From Psychrobacter fulvigenes (GTDB taxonomy: Bacteria > Pseudomonadota > Gammaproteobacteria > Pseudomonadales > Moraxellaceae), in assembly GCF_904846155.1 (NCBI RefSeq), contig NZ_CAJGZP010000001.1, forward strand, positions 2,790,001 through 2,854,000: a stretch of 64,000 nucleotides of DNA, written 5' to 3'. The notes beneath the pieces are model-generated. The model searched no databases and was not told the origin of the DNA. It was given only the letters and a program-made list of their open reading frames with translations. A program made the translations under genes and the position numbers. Shown here one piece after another: positions 52,479 through 62,360 of this stretch (positions are counted from its first letter, which is position 1; every line of letters begins with the position of its first letter).

Positions 52479-55025
52479 ATGGTAAAAATCCGCGAAGGAT
52501 TACCATTGATAGATGGACAAACCACGGAAACCGATAGTGCATCATTAGCAGCGCAGCTGGTTGCCAGTCAGCGCTCTCATCAATCTGCCAACAGCTATGC
52601 TCAATTACCGCTAGATATAAAACAGCAGCTAGAAACTCATAAGCTACACACTACTTTTGATCGCTCCGCACAGTACTCTTATCACAGTCATGATCCAAAA
52701 CTAGAGAACGAGTCTCTAAAAAGCACTTTTACAGACGAAGAGAAAATCTCATCAGAAGCTTCTAATAATACCGACTTAGATCAGGCCAATATTGATGTGC
52801 CTGTTTGGCTTGATAATGTCGCAAAACGTATCGGTCAGGACTCTGTACCCAATCTGGCTATTGCCTGTGAGTTTATTCGTAGTCGCATGAATACGAGTGA
52901 ATCTGAACGCTCTGGCGCATATGTCACTGGCATTGGCATGACTGATATTTTGACCTATTTATATCAAGACGAAAACGCCTTAGTCGCTGCCATGCTCTAT
53001 CGTAGTGCACGCAAATCCATGGTAAGTTTGGCTGATATTGAAAAAAACTTTGGTACTGATGTCCATGTCTTAGTAAAAGACGCTTTGGCTCTGGGGAAGC
53101 TGTCTGCCATTATCGAGAGCAACAAACGTTTAGAAGATCACTTTGTCAATAACCAGCGCGATCAGTTATCAAATATCTATAGCATGCTCATTTCTGTCAC
53201 CAATGACGTACGTGTCGTGCTAATTAAGCTAGCTGAACGTACTTTTGCCATGCGTGAGTTGTCTTTTTCTAACACTGAACGGCAACAGCGCGTTGCTCGT
53301 GAAGTAATGACTATTTATGCGCCACTCGCCCACCGCTTGGGTATTGCACAGCTAAAATGGGAGCTTGAAGACCTAGCTTTTCGCTACCTCGCTCCAGATC
53401 GTTATAAAGAGATTGCCAAGTTATTATCCGAAAAACGCAGCGAGCGCGAAGAGTACATTCAGCGTATGCAAGATAAGCTCAACCAATCTTTAGCAGACGC
53501 TGGAATTTGCGCGGATGTCTCAGGACGAGTAAAGCATATTTACTCTATTTATCGCAAAATGAAACTCAAAGGTTTGTCGTTTCACCAACTTTATGATATT
53601 CGTGCATTGCGCGTCCTAGTCGAAAACCCATCAGACTGCTATCACGTATTAGGACTGGTGCATGGCTTATGGCGGTATATTCCAGAACAGTTTGACGACT
53701 ATATTACCAATCCAAATCCCAATGGCTATCGCTCTTTGCATACTGCCGTTATCGCCGAAAATAAATCGCTAGAGGTGCAAATTCGTACTCACAGTATGCA
53801 CTTTGAAGCCGAGCTTGGTATGTGTGCTCATGTGAATTATAAAGAAGGCGGTAAAGGCAAAAAAGACAATTACTTAAACCAAAAAATCAGCTCATTGCGC
53901 CACCTACTCTCTATCAACAACCCAGTACACTCAAACTTAACAGGCGATGAAGATAACGATAATCAAGACATAAGCGAGTTTGAAGACGAAGAACAAATCG
54001 TTAACTTTGACGAGCTTGAGCGCATCTATGTCTTTAGCCGTGATGGTGATATCACCGAACTGCCAAAAGGTGCAACCGTCCTCGATTTTGCCTATTACGT
54101 GCATACACAAGTCGGTAATCGCGCCCAAGCCGCACGGGTTAATCAGCGCTATGTGCCTCTAACCTATCAGCTAAAAACGGGTGAGCAAGTAGAAATCATC
54201 ACTAAAGCATCACGTGAGCCCAATCGTGATTGGCTAGTGGCGTCACTGGGCTATATTCATACCAATCGTGCACGCTCAAAACTACGTCAGTGGTTCAATA
54301 AGCAAGACCGTGATAAGAATATTGAGATTGGTCGGCAGATGCTCAAAAAAGAGCTTGAGCGCTTATCTGTACATCCAAACAGTATTGATTTGAACGACTA
54401 TACACAGTTTTTTCATGTCAATAATACTGATGATATCGTCGTTGGCTTGGTAACGGGTGATATCGGACTACATCAGCTTACTGGACATATTTCCCGTCAG
54501 CTGCGTCTAGAGCCTGAAAAAGAACAAGAAGAGTATGCACCTAGCATTGATCCAAAATCTACAGGCTCGCTTGATGCTTATAAAATCAGCATCGATGGTC
54601 TAGATAATATTGAAGTCAATCTGGCCGGCTGCTGCCACCCTGTACATGGTGAACCTATCTCTGGTTATATCACCCAATCTCGCGGTGTCAGTGTACATAA
54701 CCGTGGCTGCCCTGAATATATACGTCTGGTTGAACGTGATCCTGAACGCCAAATTAGCGCTGCTTGGAAGTCAAAGTCTGGTCGTTATCAGCCCGTAGAT
54801 ATTCATATTGAAGCTTATGATCGGCGTGGGTTATTACGAGACCTAACCCAAGTTATTGATAAAGAAAGCGTCAATATTCGTCAAGTTGAAACCTTAAGTA
54901 CCGATGATAATATCGCTTCTTTGAAGTTTCATATTGAAGTCTCGGGTTTGGCACATTTGTCTAAACTGCTCGCCAAACTTGAGCAGCAGCCAGGAATTTT
55001 GCATGCACGTCGCGCTATTACCTAA
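52479..55025 (+). CDS. relA: GTP pyrophosphokinase RelA
   Basis: Makes (p)ppGpp on stalled ribosomes in amino-acid starvation. 848 aa, including a poorly conserved 110-residue N-terminal extension. The HD hydrolase domain (about 130-260) lacks the HD metal motif, as expected of a synthetase-only RelA. The synthetase domain has GRVKHIYSIYRKM and QFDDYITNPNPNGYRSLHT; the FDDY form marks RelA rather than SpoT (FKDY). Then a TGS domain (IYVFSRDGDITELPKGATVLD), the zinc-finger-like CCHPVHGEPISGYITQ and a C-terminal ACT domain (EAYDRRGLLRDLTQVIDK). Strong AGAGGAGC site. Confidence 0.95.
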   Translation: MVKIREGLPLIDGQTTETDSASLAAQLVASQRSHQSANSYAQLPLDIKQQLETHKLHTTFDRSAQYSYHSHDPKLENESLKSTFTDEEKISSEASNNTDLDQANIDVPVWLDNVAKRIGQDSVPNLAIACEFIRSRMNTSESERSGAYVTGIGMTDILTYLYQDENALVAAMLYRSARKSMVSLADIEKNFGTDVHVLVKDALALGKLSAIIESNKRLEDHFVNNQRDQLSNIYSMLISVTNDVRVVLIKLAERTFAMRELSFSNTERQQRVAREVMTIYAPLAHRLGIAQLKWELEDLAFRYLAPDRYKEIAKLLSEKRSEREEYIQRMQDKLNQSLADAGICADVSGRVKHIYSIYRKMKLKGLSFHQLYDIRALRVLVENPSDCYHVLGLVHGLWRYIPEQFDDYITNPNPNGYRSLHTAVIAENKSLEVQIRTHSMHFEAELGMCAHVNYKEGGKGKKDNYLNQKISSLRHLLSINNPVHSNLTGDEDNDNQDISEFEDEEQIVNFDELERIYVFSRDGDITELPKGATVLDFAYYVHTQVGNRAQAARVNQRYVPLTYQLKTGEQVEIITKASREPNRDWLVASLGYIHTNRARSKLRQWFNKQDRDKNIEIGRQMLKKELERLSVHPNSIDLNDYTQFFHVNNTDDIVVGLVTGDIGLHQLTGHISRQLRLEPEKEQEEYAPSIDPKSTGSLDAYKISIDGLDNIEVNLAGCCHPVHGEPISGYITQSRGVSVHNRGCPEYIRLVERDPERQISAAWKSKSGRYQPVDIHIEAYDRRGLLRDLTQVIDKESVNIRQVETLSTDDNIASLKFHIEVSGLAHLSKLLAKLEQQPGILHARRAIT

Positions 55026-55111
55026 TGCCGGTCAGACCTCACATTTATTATTAATATCAAATCTCTTATCAATAAGGTTATAGTCAACCCACTATATTAT
55101 AAAAGACCATT

Positions 55112-56044
55112 ATGCCTGAGCTACCCGAAGTTGAAGCTACCAAAACCAGTCTTAAGCCGCTGTCAGGTCAAAAGCTTAACGCTATACAAGTATTCCAACC
55201 AAAGCTACGTTGGCCCATGCCTGATGATTTAGATACTCTGGTTGGCTATACTTTGCAGAGCATAGAACGCCGTGCAAAGTATCTGATATTAGATTTTTCT
55301 GCTAACACTGAGCGTTTAAACAACGCGCAAACAGTGAGTAAGGATTCCGTCATACAAGATACGCGGCAGTTGCTTGTTCATCTAGGAATGTCTGGAAGCC
55401 TACAACAATACCCTGTTGATACGGATAAGCGAAAACATGACCATTTAGTGATGACTTTTAGCGCTACCGATGGCAAGCACACACAGCTACACTATCATGA
55501 CCCTAGACGCTTCGGTGCGGTATTATGGTGTGCAGACTATGGCGATAAACTACTCAATCATCTGGGTCCCGAACCTTTATCACACGAATTCACTGCTGAG
55601 TATTTATATCATCTCATTCAACGTACGACCGACAACAAAGACTCGCTAAATAAAAAAGCCAAAAGACGCCCTATCGCACGCCCCATTAAGTCCGTCATTA
55701 TGGAACAGCAAATTGTGGTAGGTGTAGGCAATATTTATGCTACTGAAAGCTTATATTTAGCAGGTATTCATCCAGCTACCCCAGCGCATCAACTCACTCA
55801 TGCGCAGATAGTAATGTTGGTCGATCATATTAAAACCATCTTACACAAAGCCATTGAGCTTGGAGGCTCAACTTTACGTGACTTTACTGTCGCCAGTGGA
55901 CAAACAGGCTACTTTCAACAAACTCTAAATGTCTATGGCAGACAAGGTGAGTCATGTCCAAATTGTGATACGACACTTGATAATATCAAGCTAAATGGTC
56001 GTGCGAGCGTGTACTGCTCAAGCTGTCAGCCAGTTAACACATAA
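55112..56044 (+). CDS. mutM: Formamidopyrimidine-DNA glycosylase
   Basis: Base-excision repair of 8-oxoguanine and formamidopyrimidines. The N-terminus is PELPEVEATK (catalytic Pro2, Glu3), with the helix-two-turn-helix segment VVGVGNIYATESLYLAGIHP and the C-terminal zinc finger CPNCDTTLDN...CSSC. A Lys in ERRAKYLILDF matches the family catalytic Lys. At 310 aa it is longer than the usual 270-275, because of two hydrophilic insertions, near residues 65-85 and 172-185. It occupies the place after relA where mazG lies in pseudomonads. Confidence 0.95.
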   Translation: MPELPEVEATKTSLKPLSGQKLNAIQVFQPKLRWPMPDDLDTLVGYTLQSIERRAKYLILDFSANTERLNNAQTVSKDSVIQDTRQLLVHLGMSGSLQQYPVDTDKRKHDHLVMTFSATDGKHTQLHYHDPRRFGAVLWCADYGDKLLNHLGPEPLSHEFTAEYLYHLIQRTTDNKDSLNKKAKRRPIARPIKSVIMEQQIVVGVGNIYATESLYLAGIHPATPAHQLTHAQIVMLVDHIKTILHKAIELGGSTLRDFTVASGQTGYFQQTLNVYGRQGESCPNCDTTLDNIKLNGRASVYCSSCQPVNT

Positions 56045-56259
56045 AAACCTGACACAACAATGCGTCATGCATTTATGTTGCTAATTGGCGCGCATCTTGC
56101 TTTAATAGTACCAACACTTACATAAATAGTGCACAGCATTTATTTATCTGTAATATTCAATCTAATTATCGTTGCTGCATTGTTCTATGGAGAAATTGTC
56201 TCTGTGTGAAAATAGCAGCAGCCATTCATCATACTAATTATGAGTTTTAGGATATCATT

Positions 56260-56703
56260 ATGACTGTTAAAGCCAAGACCCAGCGCACCGCTAAGCGGAA
56301 GTTTTTTACGCTAGTTACAAGCTTAGGTTTAATGGCTGCCAGCATGCAGCCTGCCTTGGCAGCAATAGAAATAGATGAGACTGACTTCGGTCCTTCTTAT
56401 GAAACGATGGTGGTTGATACCGTTGTAGGTAAGCCCTTACAGCTCGTAAATGCTGTTGCAGGCACTGCAGCCTACCTCGTTAGTCTGCCCTTCTCACTGA
56501 TTGGTGGTAACGCAGATCAAGCGCAGCAGAAGCTATTCGTTGAGCCTTGGGATGCTATGGGACGTTGCCTAGGTTGCACCGTTGCAGAAGACAATTATTA
56601 CAAAACACAGGCCGTTGATGATAACGTAGTACGTATTGTGGTTGACCAACCGTCAGAGATTTTAATTAATACTAATGACTATGTCATAGTTAACCAACCA
56701 TAA
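56260..56703 (+). CDS. Small secreted protein of unknown function
   Basis: 147 aa. A basic n-region and hydrophobic core (about 16-34, ending PALAA) form a signal peptide with likely cleavage near residue 34. The mature part has a hydrophobic segment (VAGTAAYLVSLPFSLIGG), a CLGC pair, and an unusual Asp/Asn/Val-rich C-terminus (DNVVRIVVDQPSEILIN). I recognise no named domain. Similar short exported proteins occur in Moraxellaceae by general recollection. The CLGC pair could form a disulfide or bind metal. The stop TAA overlaps the first base of a family B repeat. Confidence 0.72.
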   Translation: MTVKAKTQRTAKRKFFTLVTSLGLMAASMQPALAAIEIDETDFGPSYETMVVDTVVGKPLQLVNAVAGTAAYLVSLPFSLIGGNADQAQQKLFVEPWDAMGRCLGCTVAEDNYYKTQAVDDNVVRIVVDQPSEILINTNDYVIVNQP

Positions 56704-56807
56704 TACCAAGCCCAAAAAGTACGATTAGCAGTGTCAAACTCGCTAAGCCTACTAAGTGTAGTACTTGCACTCGTTTTCCTAGCCAATCTAATTTTTGGAA
56801 ATGGTAT
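56703..56807 (-). repeat. Dispersed repeat family B, copy 3 (reverse orientation)
   Basis: Reverse complement of copies 1 and 2. Starts ATACCAAGCCCAAAAAGTA at 56703 and ends TTTTTGGAAATGGTAT at 56807. Its first base is the last base of the preceding stop codon. Same 105-base length as copies 1 and 2. Confidence 0.88.
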
Positions 56808-56824
56808 AGCCATAAAATCAACGC

Positions 56825-56860
56825 AATAAAAAAGGCTAACTGAGGTTAGCCTTTTTTATT
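56825..56860. terminator. Bidirectional terminator between the secreted protein gene and typA
   Basis: AATAAAAAAGGCTAAC (56825-56840) pairs with GTTAGCCTTTTTTATT (56845-56860) around TGAG, between convergent genes. Confidence 0.9.
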
Positions 56861-56888
56861 GGAAAATCATTGCTCGCTAAAGTTACTC

Positions 56889-58736
56889 TTATGCACCTTT
56901 TTTGCGACCATGACGCTTACGCTCACTTTCCGTCAAGTAGCGCTTACGAAGACGAATTGCCTTTGGTGTTACTTCTACTAGCTCATCATCTTGAATAAAT
57001 TCAAGCGCCTGCTCAAGAGTAAACTTAATCGCAGGGGTCAAAGTCAAGGCTTCATCAGTACCACTAGCACGGACGTTAGTCAGCTGTTTAGCCGTTGTTG
57101 GGTTCACAGCCATATCATCGCTGCGTGAGTTCAGACCAACTATCATTCCTTCATAGACTTCAAGCTGTGGCTCAGCAAACAGTTTGCCGCGCTTTTGTAG
57201 GTTAAACAAAGCGAAACCTAAACATACGCCTTTTGCCATAGATACCAATACACCATTGGCACGGCCGCCGACATCACCGATTTTTTGTGGTCCATAATGA
57301 GAGAAGCTTGACGTCAAGATACCTGTACCTGAAGTCAGAGTCAAAAACTCAGAACGGAAGCCGATAAGACCACGAGCTGGCATCGTTGCTTCAATACGCA
57401 TGCGACCTTTACCATCAAGTTGCATGTCAGTCATCTCACCTTTACGCAGACCCACTTGCTCCATGATAGCGCCTTGATGCTCTTCTTCAATATCAAAAAT
57501 GACGTTTTCATACGGTTCTTGGAGCTTACCATCAACTTCTTTGACGATAACTTCTGGACCTGATACGCCAAGCTCAAAACCTTCACGGCGCATGTTTTCG
57601 ATAAGTACTGATAAGTGCAGCTCACCGCGACCTGACACTTTAAATTTATCAGGAGACTCGGTATCTTCTACACGCAAGGCGACGTTATGAATCAGCTCAC
57701 GCTCTAAACGCTCACGAATATTACGTGACGTCACAAACTTACCTTCACGACCAGCAAACGGTGAGTTATTAACCTGAAAGTTCATAGATACAGTTGGCTC
57801 ATCGACCGTTAATGGTGGCAATGCTTCAACATGATTGGGATCACAGATAGTATCAGAGATATTAAGTGCATCGATACCTGTGATACAGATAATATCACCC
57901 GCTTGTGCATCTTCTACTTCGATACGCTCAAGACCATGATAGCCCATAATTTTTAAAATACGACCATTACGTGTTTTGCCGTCTTTATCAACCACAGTCA
58001 CTGGCGTATTGGTTTTTACTCTACCACGCTGAATACGACCAATACCAATAACACCAACGAAGCTATTATAGTCAAGGCTTGATATTTGCATGCGGAATGG
58101 CGCATCTGCATCAACTTGAGGTGGTTGTACAACATCAACGATGGTTTTGAACAATGGCGTCATATCTTCAGCTAGGTTATCTGCTTCTAAACCAGCAATG
58201 CCATTGAGTGCTGAAGCATAAACAACTGGGAAATCAAGCTGTTCATCCGTGGCACCTAAGTTATCAAATAAATCAAAAATCTGATCCATTACCCAATCAG
58301 GGCGCGAACCTGGGCGGTCAATTTTGTTAATAACAACAATCGGCTTTAGGCCTTGTTCAAAGGCTTTTTGAGTCACAAAACGTGTCTGTGGCATTGGGCC
58401 GTCGACACCATCAACGACCAGTAGTACGCAGTCAACCATCGACATAACACGCTCTACTTCTCCACCAAAGTCGGCGTGACCTGGGGTGTCTACAATATTA
58501 ATGCGGTATTCAGTATTATCAGTGCTATCCGTCCAGCGGATGGCTGTGTTTTTTGCCAAAATAGTAATGCCACGTTCTTGTTCAATATCACCTGAATCCA
58601 TTGCACGTTCTGCAATGTTTGCACGATCGCCAAAAGTACCAGACTGATGTAATAATTTATCAACCAAGGTCGTTTTACCGTGATCAACGTGGGCAATGAT
58701 TGCAATGTTACGCAGGTGTTTGATGTCGTTCGCCAT
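56889..58736 (-). CDS. typA: Translational GTPase TypA/BipA
   Basis: A 615-aa ribosome-binding GTPase related to EF-G and LepA, acting in 50S assembly and low-temperature growth. G motifs: AHVDHGKTT (G1), the switch region GITI (in [11 protein letters not shown]), [15 protein letters not shown] (G3), NKIDRPGSR (G4) and SAL (G5). The TypA-specific C-terminal domain includes RAGYEG-type blocks, [13 protein letters not shown] and [10 protein letters not shown] at the end. Length is normal. A 9-bp hairpin (58929-58952) lies about 190 bases upstream of the start in what may be the leader. Confidence 0.96.
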   Translation of the reverse strand: MANDIKHLRNIAIIAHVDHGKTTLVDKLLHQSGTFGDRANIAERAMDSGDIEQERGITILAKNTAIRWTDSTDNTEYRINIVDTPGHADFGGEVERVMSMVDCVLLVVDGVDGPMPQTRFVTQKAFEQGLKPIVVINKIDRPGSRPDWVMDQIFDLFDNLGATDEQLDFPVVYASALNGIAGLEADNLAEDMTPLFKTIVDVVQPPQVDADAPFRMQISSLDYNSFVGVIGIGRIQRGRVKTNTPVTVVDKDGKTRNGRILKIMGYHGLERIEVEDAQAGDIICITGIDALNISDTICDPNHVEALPPLTVDEPTVSMNFQVNNSPFAGREGKFVTSRNIRERLERELIHNVALRVEDTESPDKFKVSGRGELHLSVLIENMRREGFELGVSGPEVIVKEVDGKLQEPYENVIFDIEEEHQGAIMEQVGLRKGEMTDMQLDGKGRMRIEATMPARGLIGFRSEFLTLTSGTGILTSSFSHYGPQKIGDVGGRANGVLVSMAKGVCLGFALFNLQKRGKLFAEPQLEVYEGMIVGLNSRSDDMAVNPTTAKQLTNVRASGTDEALTLTPAIKFTLEQALEFIQDDELVEVTPKAIRLRKRYLTESERKRHGRKKGA

Positions 58737-58928
58737 ATAAAATGCTCGTTTTATCTTAAAAAAATGCAGTAGCTGTAAGCGCCGCTGGATAAACTTTTAT
58801 CGTAATGCAGATAGATATTATCACCATACTCTCATATCACTACACAATAGGCACAGTGAAATAATAACTAATGGTGAATCAAATTATCTATACTGATAAA
58901 TCCATCGTACAGATAGCCATGCTAATGT

Positions 58929-58952
58929 ACACTTTGTCAACTTACAAAGTGT
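58929..58952 (-). other. Hairpin upstream of typA
   Basis: ACACTTTGT (58929-58937) pairs perfectly with ACAAAGTGT (58944-58952). It has no T run, lies about 190 bases before the typA start, and is a candidate leader structure or operator. The surrounding 58737-59040 holds no gene. Confidence 0.4.
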
Positions 58953-59040
58953 TTGGGCAGCTAGTATAACATTATTGCATGATAATTTTATGCAATAACT
59001 TGTTATCTAAGAACATAAATAAAAAAAAGCCACCCATTGG

Positions 59041-60436
59041 GCTAATGCCAGTCAGTTAAGGCTGACTGGTATTTTTTTTGGGATATTTTTGTGGTTTACC
59101 CTTAACCACCCTCGGGCAAGATCGCTTTCTGCGTTCAGGAATGACAAACAATTTTCCTTCCTCTAAAACTGCATCTAACAACTTAGGGAAGAGTCCTGCA
59201 GCCTGTAAAGGCGCAAACCGTAAAAGATCAACAATCGTAATAGACACCATATGAAAGCTAATTCGTAGAGGGCTAACCTTAGCTCTAACTGCCATATATC
59301 GCATCAAACGTCTTATCAGATTATAAGCAATCATAAGCCCCCAGAACTCTTGTAACACAAGCTGTGGCAGCTTACTTCTTAACAACAGCCCCTGCTGTAG
59401 ATCAGACTTAATTTCCTAAAAGCCATCTCGATCTCCCAGCGCTGCAAGTACAGCTGTGCCACTTTATCCTTAGTAAAGCGTTTATCATCTATTAAAGAGG
59501 TGATGTATCGTCTTATCTTACCCTCATAACGACACTCAATTAATCGAGCTTGCCAAGTATCGGGTAGGTTTGGATTTTTCTTTTGAGCTTGGGGAGAAAC
59601 CGGCATTTGTATCAAGTAGTCCCCTTCACTAAAGGTTTCAATCACAGTGTAACGCAGATTATCTTTAGCCCGCATGAGCCAGTGACTGTTTGGATGGGTT
59701 TGTTGCCAACTAATCAGTAGGTCTGCTGAGAAATAGGCTCTATCAAAGAGCGTAATGCTGTTGTCTTGAATATTTAGCTGACGGGCTAATGTGATCTCTC
59801 CTTGACCCATATCTCCAAGGGTTGTGTCAATGATCTCATGCGTGTCAGTATTGATCAGGCATACCGAACGCATTTGGGGATAGGGCGCCTCTTTAGTTCT
59901 GCCTTTGCTTGAACTAAAGTACTGAAGGTTCTCATCAGTATAGGGTAGTGAGTATACGACACCGTCTACAGCTTGGACGCTAAGTCCCATAAAGTCTTGC
60001 TGCTGGGCTCGTGATTCTGTTTGGTAGTGAGCACTTAGTTGATGAAATAGCTGCTTTAGAGGCTCATGCCCGAGGCGTTGTCTTGCTTGTACCACTGCAC
60101 TGGGTACGCAGGCCTGTGAGTCTATATTAAGCCGCATCTGCTCTGTGATATACCAAATTGAACGGTTTCGATATAAAGCTGTGCCGATGACTATCCAAAC
60201 AACGTGTTCGGCAGGTAGCTTACGCCTTCTAATGCTCGCCTTGCCGGTATACTCTAAAGCTTGCTGTATCCACTCAGGATCTATTAATTCACTAAATTGT
60301 TCTAGGGTGTCTGGAATCCTTTTATGCGTCTCATTAATAGCGTCTTGTAGTCTCATAGTAAAATAGCCCATCTACTTATTAGATGGGCTATTTTATTACT
60401 TTTATTGAGTTTTTGCCTTAACTGACTGGCATTAGC
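59041..60436 (-). mobile_element. IS4-family insertion sequence with disrupted transposase
   Basis: The ends are perfect 22-base inverted repeats (59041-59062 and 60415-60436; the left one starts GCTAATGCCAGTCAGTTAAG). Length about 1.4 kb. It carries one IS4-type transposase gene broken by a frameshift. No target duplication could be found by eye in the flanks, and the insertion separates ompA from its downstream DNA. A hairpin at 60361-60394 (AAATAGCCCATCT and complement) sits at the transposase start, as often seen in IS elements. Confidence 0.85.
59056..60356 (-). pseudogene. IS4-family transposase, frameshifted
   Basis: The first frame (from ATG 60356) reads MRLQDAINETHKRIPDTLEQ and contains the DDE region VDGVVYSLPYTDENL and FDRAYFSADLLI, up to the YREK signature Y-LQ-R-WEI-E in YLQRWEIEMAFRK. 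A one-base deletion at about 59415 (apparently GGG to GG) then shifts the frame, so the Lys of YREK and the C-terminal third (LLLRSKLPQLVLQEFWGLMIAYNLIRR) are found in another frame, ending at 59056. No slippery sequence of the canonical type is present, so this is more likely inactivation than programmed frameshifting. Confidence 0.85.
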
Positions 60437-60493
60437 ACACTGGCGGGATTTTTTGTAACTCAAAAGAGTTTAACTTAACCAATAAGCGACTAC

Positions 60494-61771
60494 TTACTGA
60501 ACAACCATATCTTTAGTTTGTTCAACAGTCATTGTTTTGTCACCAGTGATGATGGCATAAACACGACGGTTCATAGCGCGACCTTCTTCAGTGTTGTTGT
60601 CTGCGATTGGACGGTCATAACCGTAACCAACAGTTGATAGACGGTTTGGAGCGATACCAAATTCGTTAGTCAACATAGATTTCACAGCAACCGCACGAGC
60701 TTCTGATAGACGTTGGTTGTAAGCGGCTGATGGGCCAGTCTTAGAAGCATGACCTTCAACGCGAGCGGTAGAGTTAGGATACTCACGCATCTTCTCTGCT
60801 ACTTTAGCGATTTCAGGCTGGTATTGAGCTTTGATAGCTGACTTGTCGTTATCAAAGAATACACGTAGTTCCATTTTCAGCTCATCAGTAATATCTACTG
60901 CTACTGGGCAACCGCGCTCATCTACAACAACGTTCATTGGGGTGCCTGGACACTCATCGATGCTATCAGGTACACCATCACCGTCAGAATCAATGTCTTG
61001 CTCAACCACTACTACTGGTGGAGCAGTTACGCCTGGCTCTACTTGTGGTGGTACTGCTACTGTTGGTGCTAAGTGGCCACCAAGTACAACTTCTAGACCA
61101 GCTAGAGCCATACCTTCCCACCAGTTGTTATCAAAGTTGTGGATAGCACGTGCTTCACCACGTAAGCTTAGTGCATCGTTGATACGATACATAGCACCTA
61201 GACCTAGGTTACCGATGGTGTCTTTTGATTCTGACACTTCAGTACCAGCAGGCACATTGCTACCATCTGATGACCTATTATAGGCTTCTTGGTTTTCTAC
61301 TTTGATTTTAGATTGACCAACACCAACTAGTGCATAGGACTTGAATGCACTATCAGTATAACCAGTGAACTCTTCAGTACCGATTAAAAAGTTACCAGAA
61401 ATCATGGTTTGTTCAATGTCAAAACGGTTAGCACTTAGTGCTGCAGAATCATCAGATGCTTGGCCATCAGTATTTGATACACCGTACTCTACTTGGAACT
61501 GTGTAGAAGGCGTCAATTCAATACCTAGTGCGGCACCAGTGTACAGACCACTCTCTTTAGCAACACCACCGTTAGGACCACCGCGAGAACCGGCATTCGG
61601 AACACCAGCATACAAGTCTTTATCAGTACGTAGGATCTCACGCTGCTCATCATGCGCTTCGCCAGTGTAATGATAACCTAATAGTAATGGGCTAATAGTA
61701 ACGCCAGCGTTTGCCGCTAGTGGCGCAGCTGCTACAGCAACTATAGCTAAAGCAATTTTATTCAATTTCAT
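60494..61771 (-). CDS. OmpA-family outer membrane protein with TSP3-type Asp-rich repeat
   Basis: 425 aa. Signal peptide MKLNKIALAIVAVAAAPLAANA. An eight-stranded beta-barrel domain (about 22-235) with extracellular loops rich in Gly, Asp and Ser follows. A Pro/Val-rich linker (TVAVPPQVEPGVTAPPVVVV) and a calcium-type DSDGDGVPDSIDECPGTP repeat come next. The C-terminal OmpA-like peptidoglycan-binding domain has VFFDNDKSAI, VEGHASKTGP, YNQRLSEARAVAVK and GYGYDRPIADN. It anchors the outer membrane to the cell wall. A strong GGAGGAAGTCC site precedes the ATG. A perfect 18-base palindrome lies 83 bases upstream. Confidence 0.94.
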   Translation of the reverse strand: MKLNKIALAIVAVAAAPLAANAGVTISPLLLGYHYTGEAHDEQREILRTDKDLYAGVPNAGSRGGPNGGVAKESGLYTGAALGIELTPSTQFQVEYGVSNTDGQASDDSAALSANRFDIEQTMISGNFLIGTEEFTGYTDSAFKSYALVGVGQSKIKVENQEAYNRSSDGSNVPAGTEVSESKDTIGNLGLGAMYRINDALSLRGEARAIHNFDNNWWEGMALAGLEVVLGGHLAPTVAVPPQVEPGVTAPPVVVVEQDIDSDGDGVPDSIDECPGTPMNVVVDERGCPVAVDITDELKMELRVFFDNDKSAIKAQYQPEIAKVAEKMREYPNSTARVEGHASKTGPSAAYNQRLSEARAVAVKSMLTNEFGIAPNRLSTVGYGYDRPIADNNTEEGRAMNRRVYAIITGDKTMTVEQTKDMVVQ

Positions 61772-62360
61772 GGACTTCCTCCAAAGGATTATTTAAGTGA
61801 TGCGTTAAGCATAACCACTTCCCAGATGAACTAAAAAACAGACATCGTTTACGGTTGTATAATTATACAACAAAACCAATTAGGGAGTAGCTTATCGATT
61901 ATTAATTCAGTTTACAACTTTTTTCGTTATACAGCTACACATTATTACACGATAGTGTTGTAACTAAAACACAATAATCAACTCATTTTACTAAGAACAA
62001 ACATAGTTTGCACTTATGTTCTTTTAAAAGCCCGCTCTTAATCTGATTAAGAACAGATTTTGTCTATTGCTTATTATCATTTTAGTACAACTAATTTTTT
62101 TTCTCTATTACAAAAACTTATCATTCACTAATTGAAACATATTTTGACAGTTGGCTTATATTCTGTTTATATAAAATAGTGAACATTATTTCAATGACTC
62201 ATAGTTTGGTCCATAGTTGGTTCAATTTGCAATAAAACTAAAATAGCCGAGTTCAGATTCCATCAAACAGCATCACTAAGACTTAAGAGCTGGTTATAGA
62301 CACACGAAAGATAAAAAGTATCAATACCACTAAAATACTGACTATAGGTAATAACAGCAT
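61772..62360. other. Divergent promoter region of the OmpA gene and pseudopilin gene
   Basis: 589 AT-rich bases, no gene. It contains GTTGTATAATTATACAAC at 61854-61871, a perfect 18-base palindrome that includes a TATAAT. No repeat copies. Confidence 0.55.

Noticed and set aside
59056..60371. Programmed frameshift in the IS4 transposase
   Set aside because: No canonical slippery heptamer or downstream structure was found at the shift. Loss of one G explains it more simply.
59020..60460. Target-site duplication around the IS4 element
   Set aside because: The bases outside the two inverted repeats (left CACCCATTGG, right ACACTGGCGG) are not duplicates. Either the duplication has decayed or a rearrangement took place.
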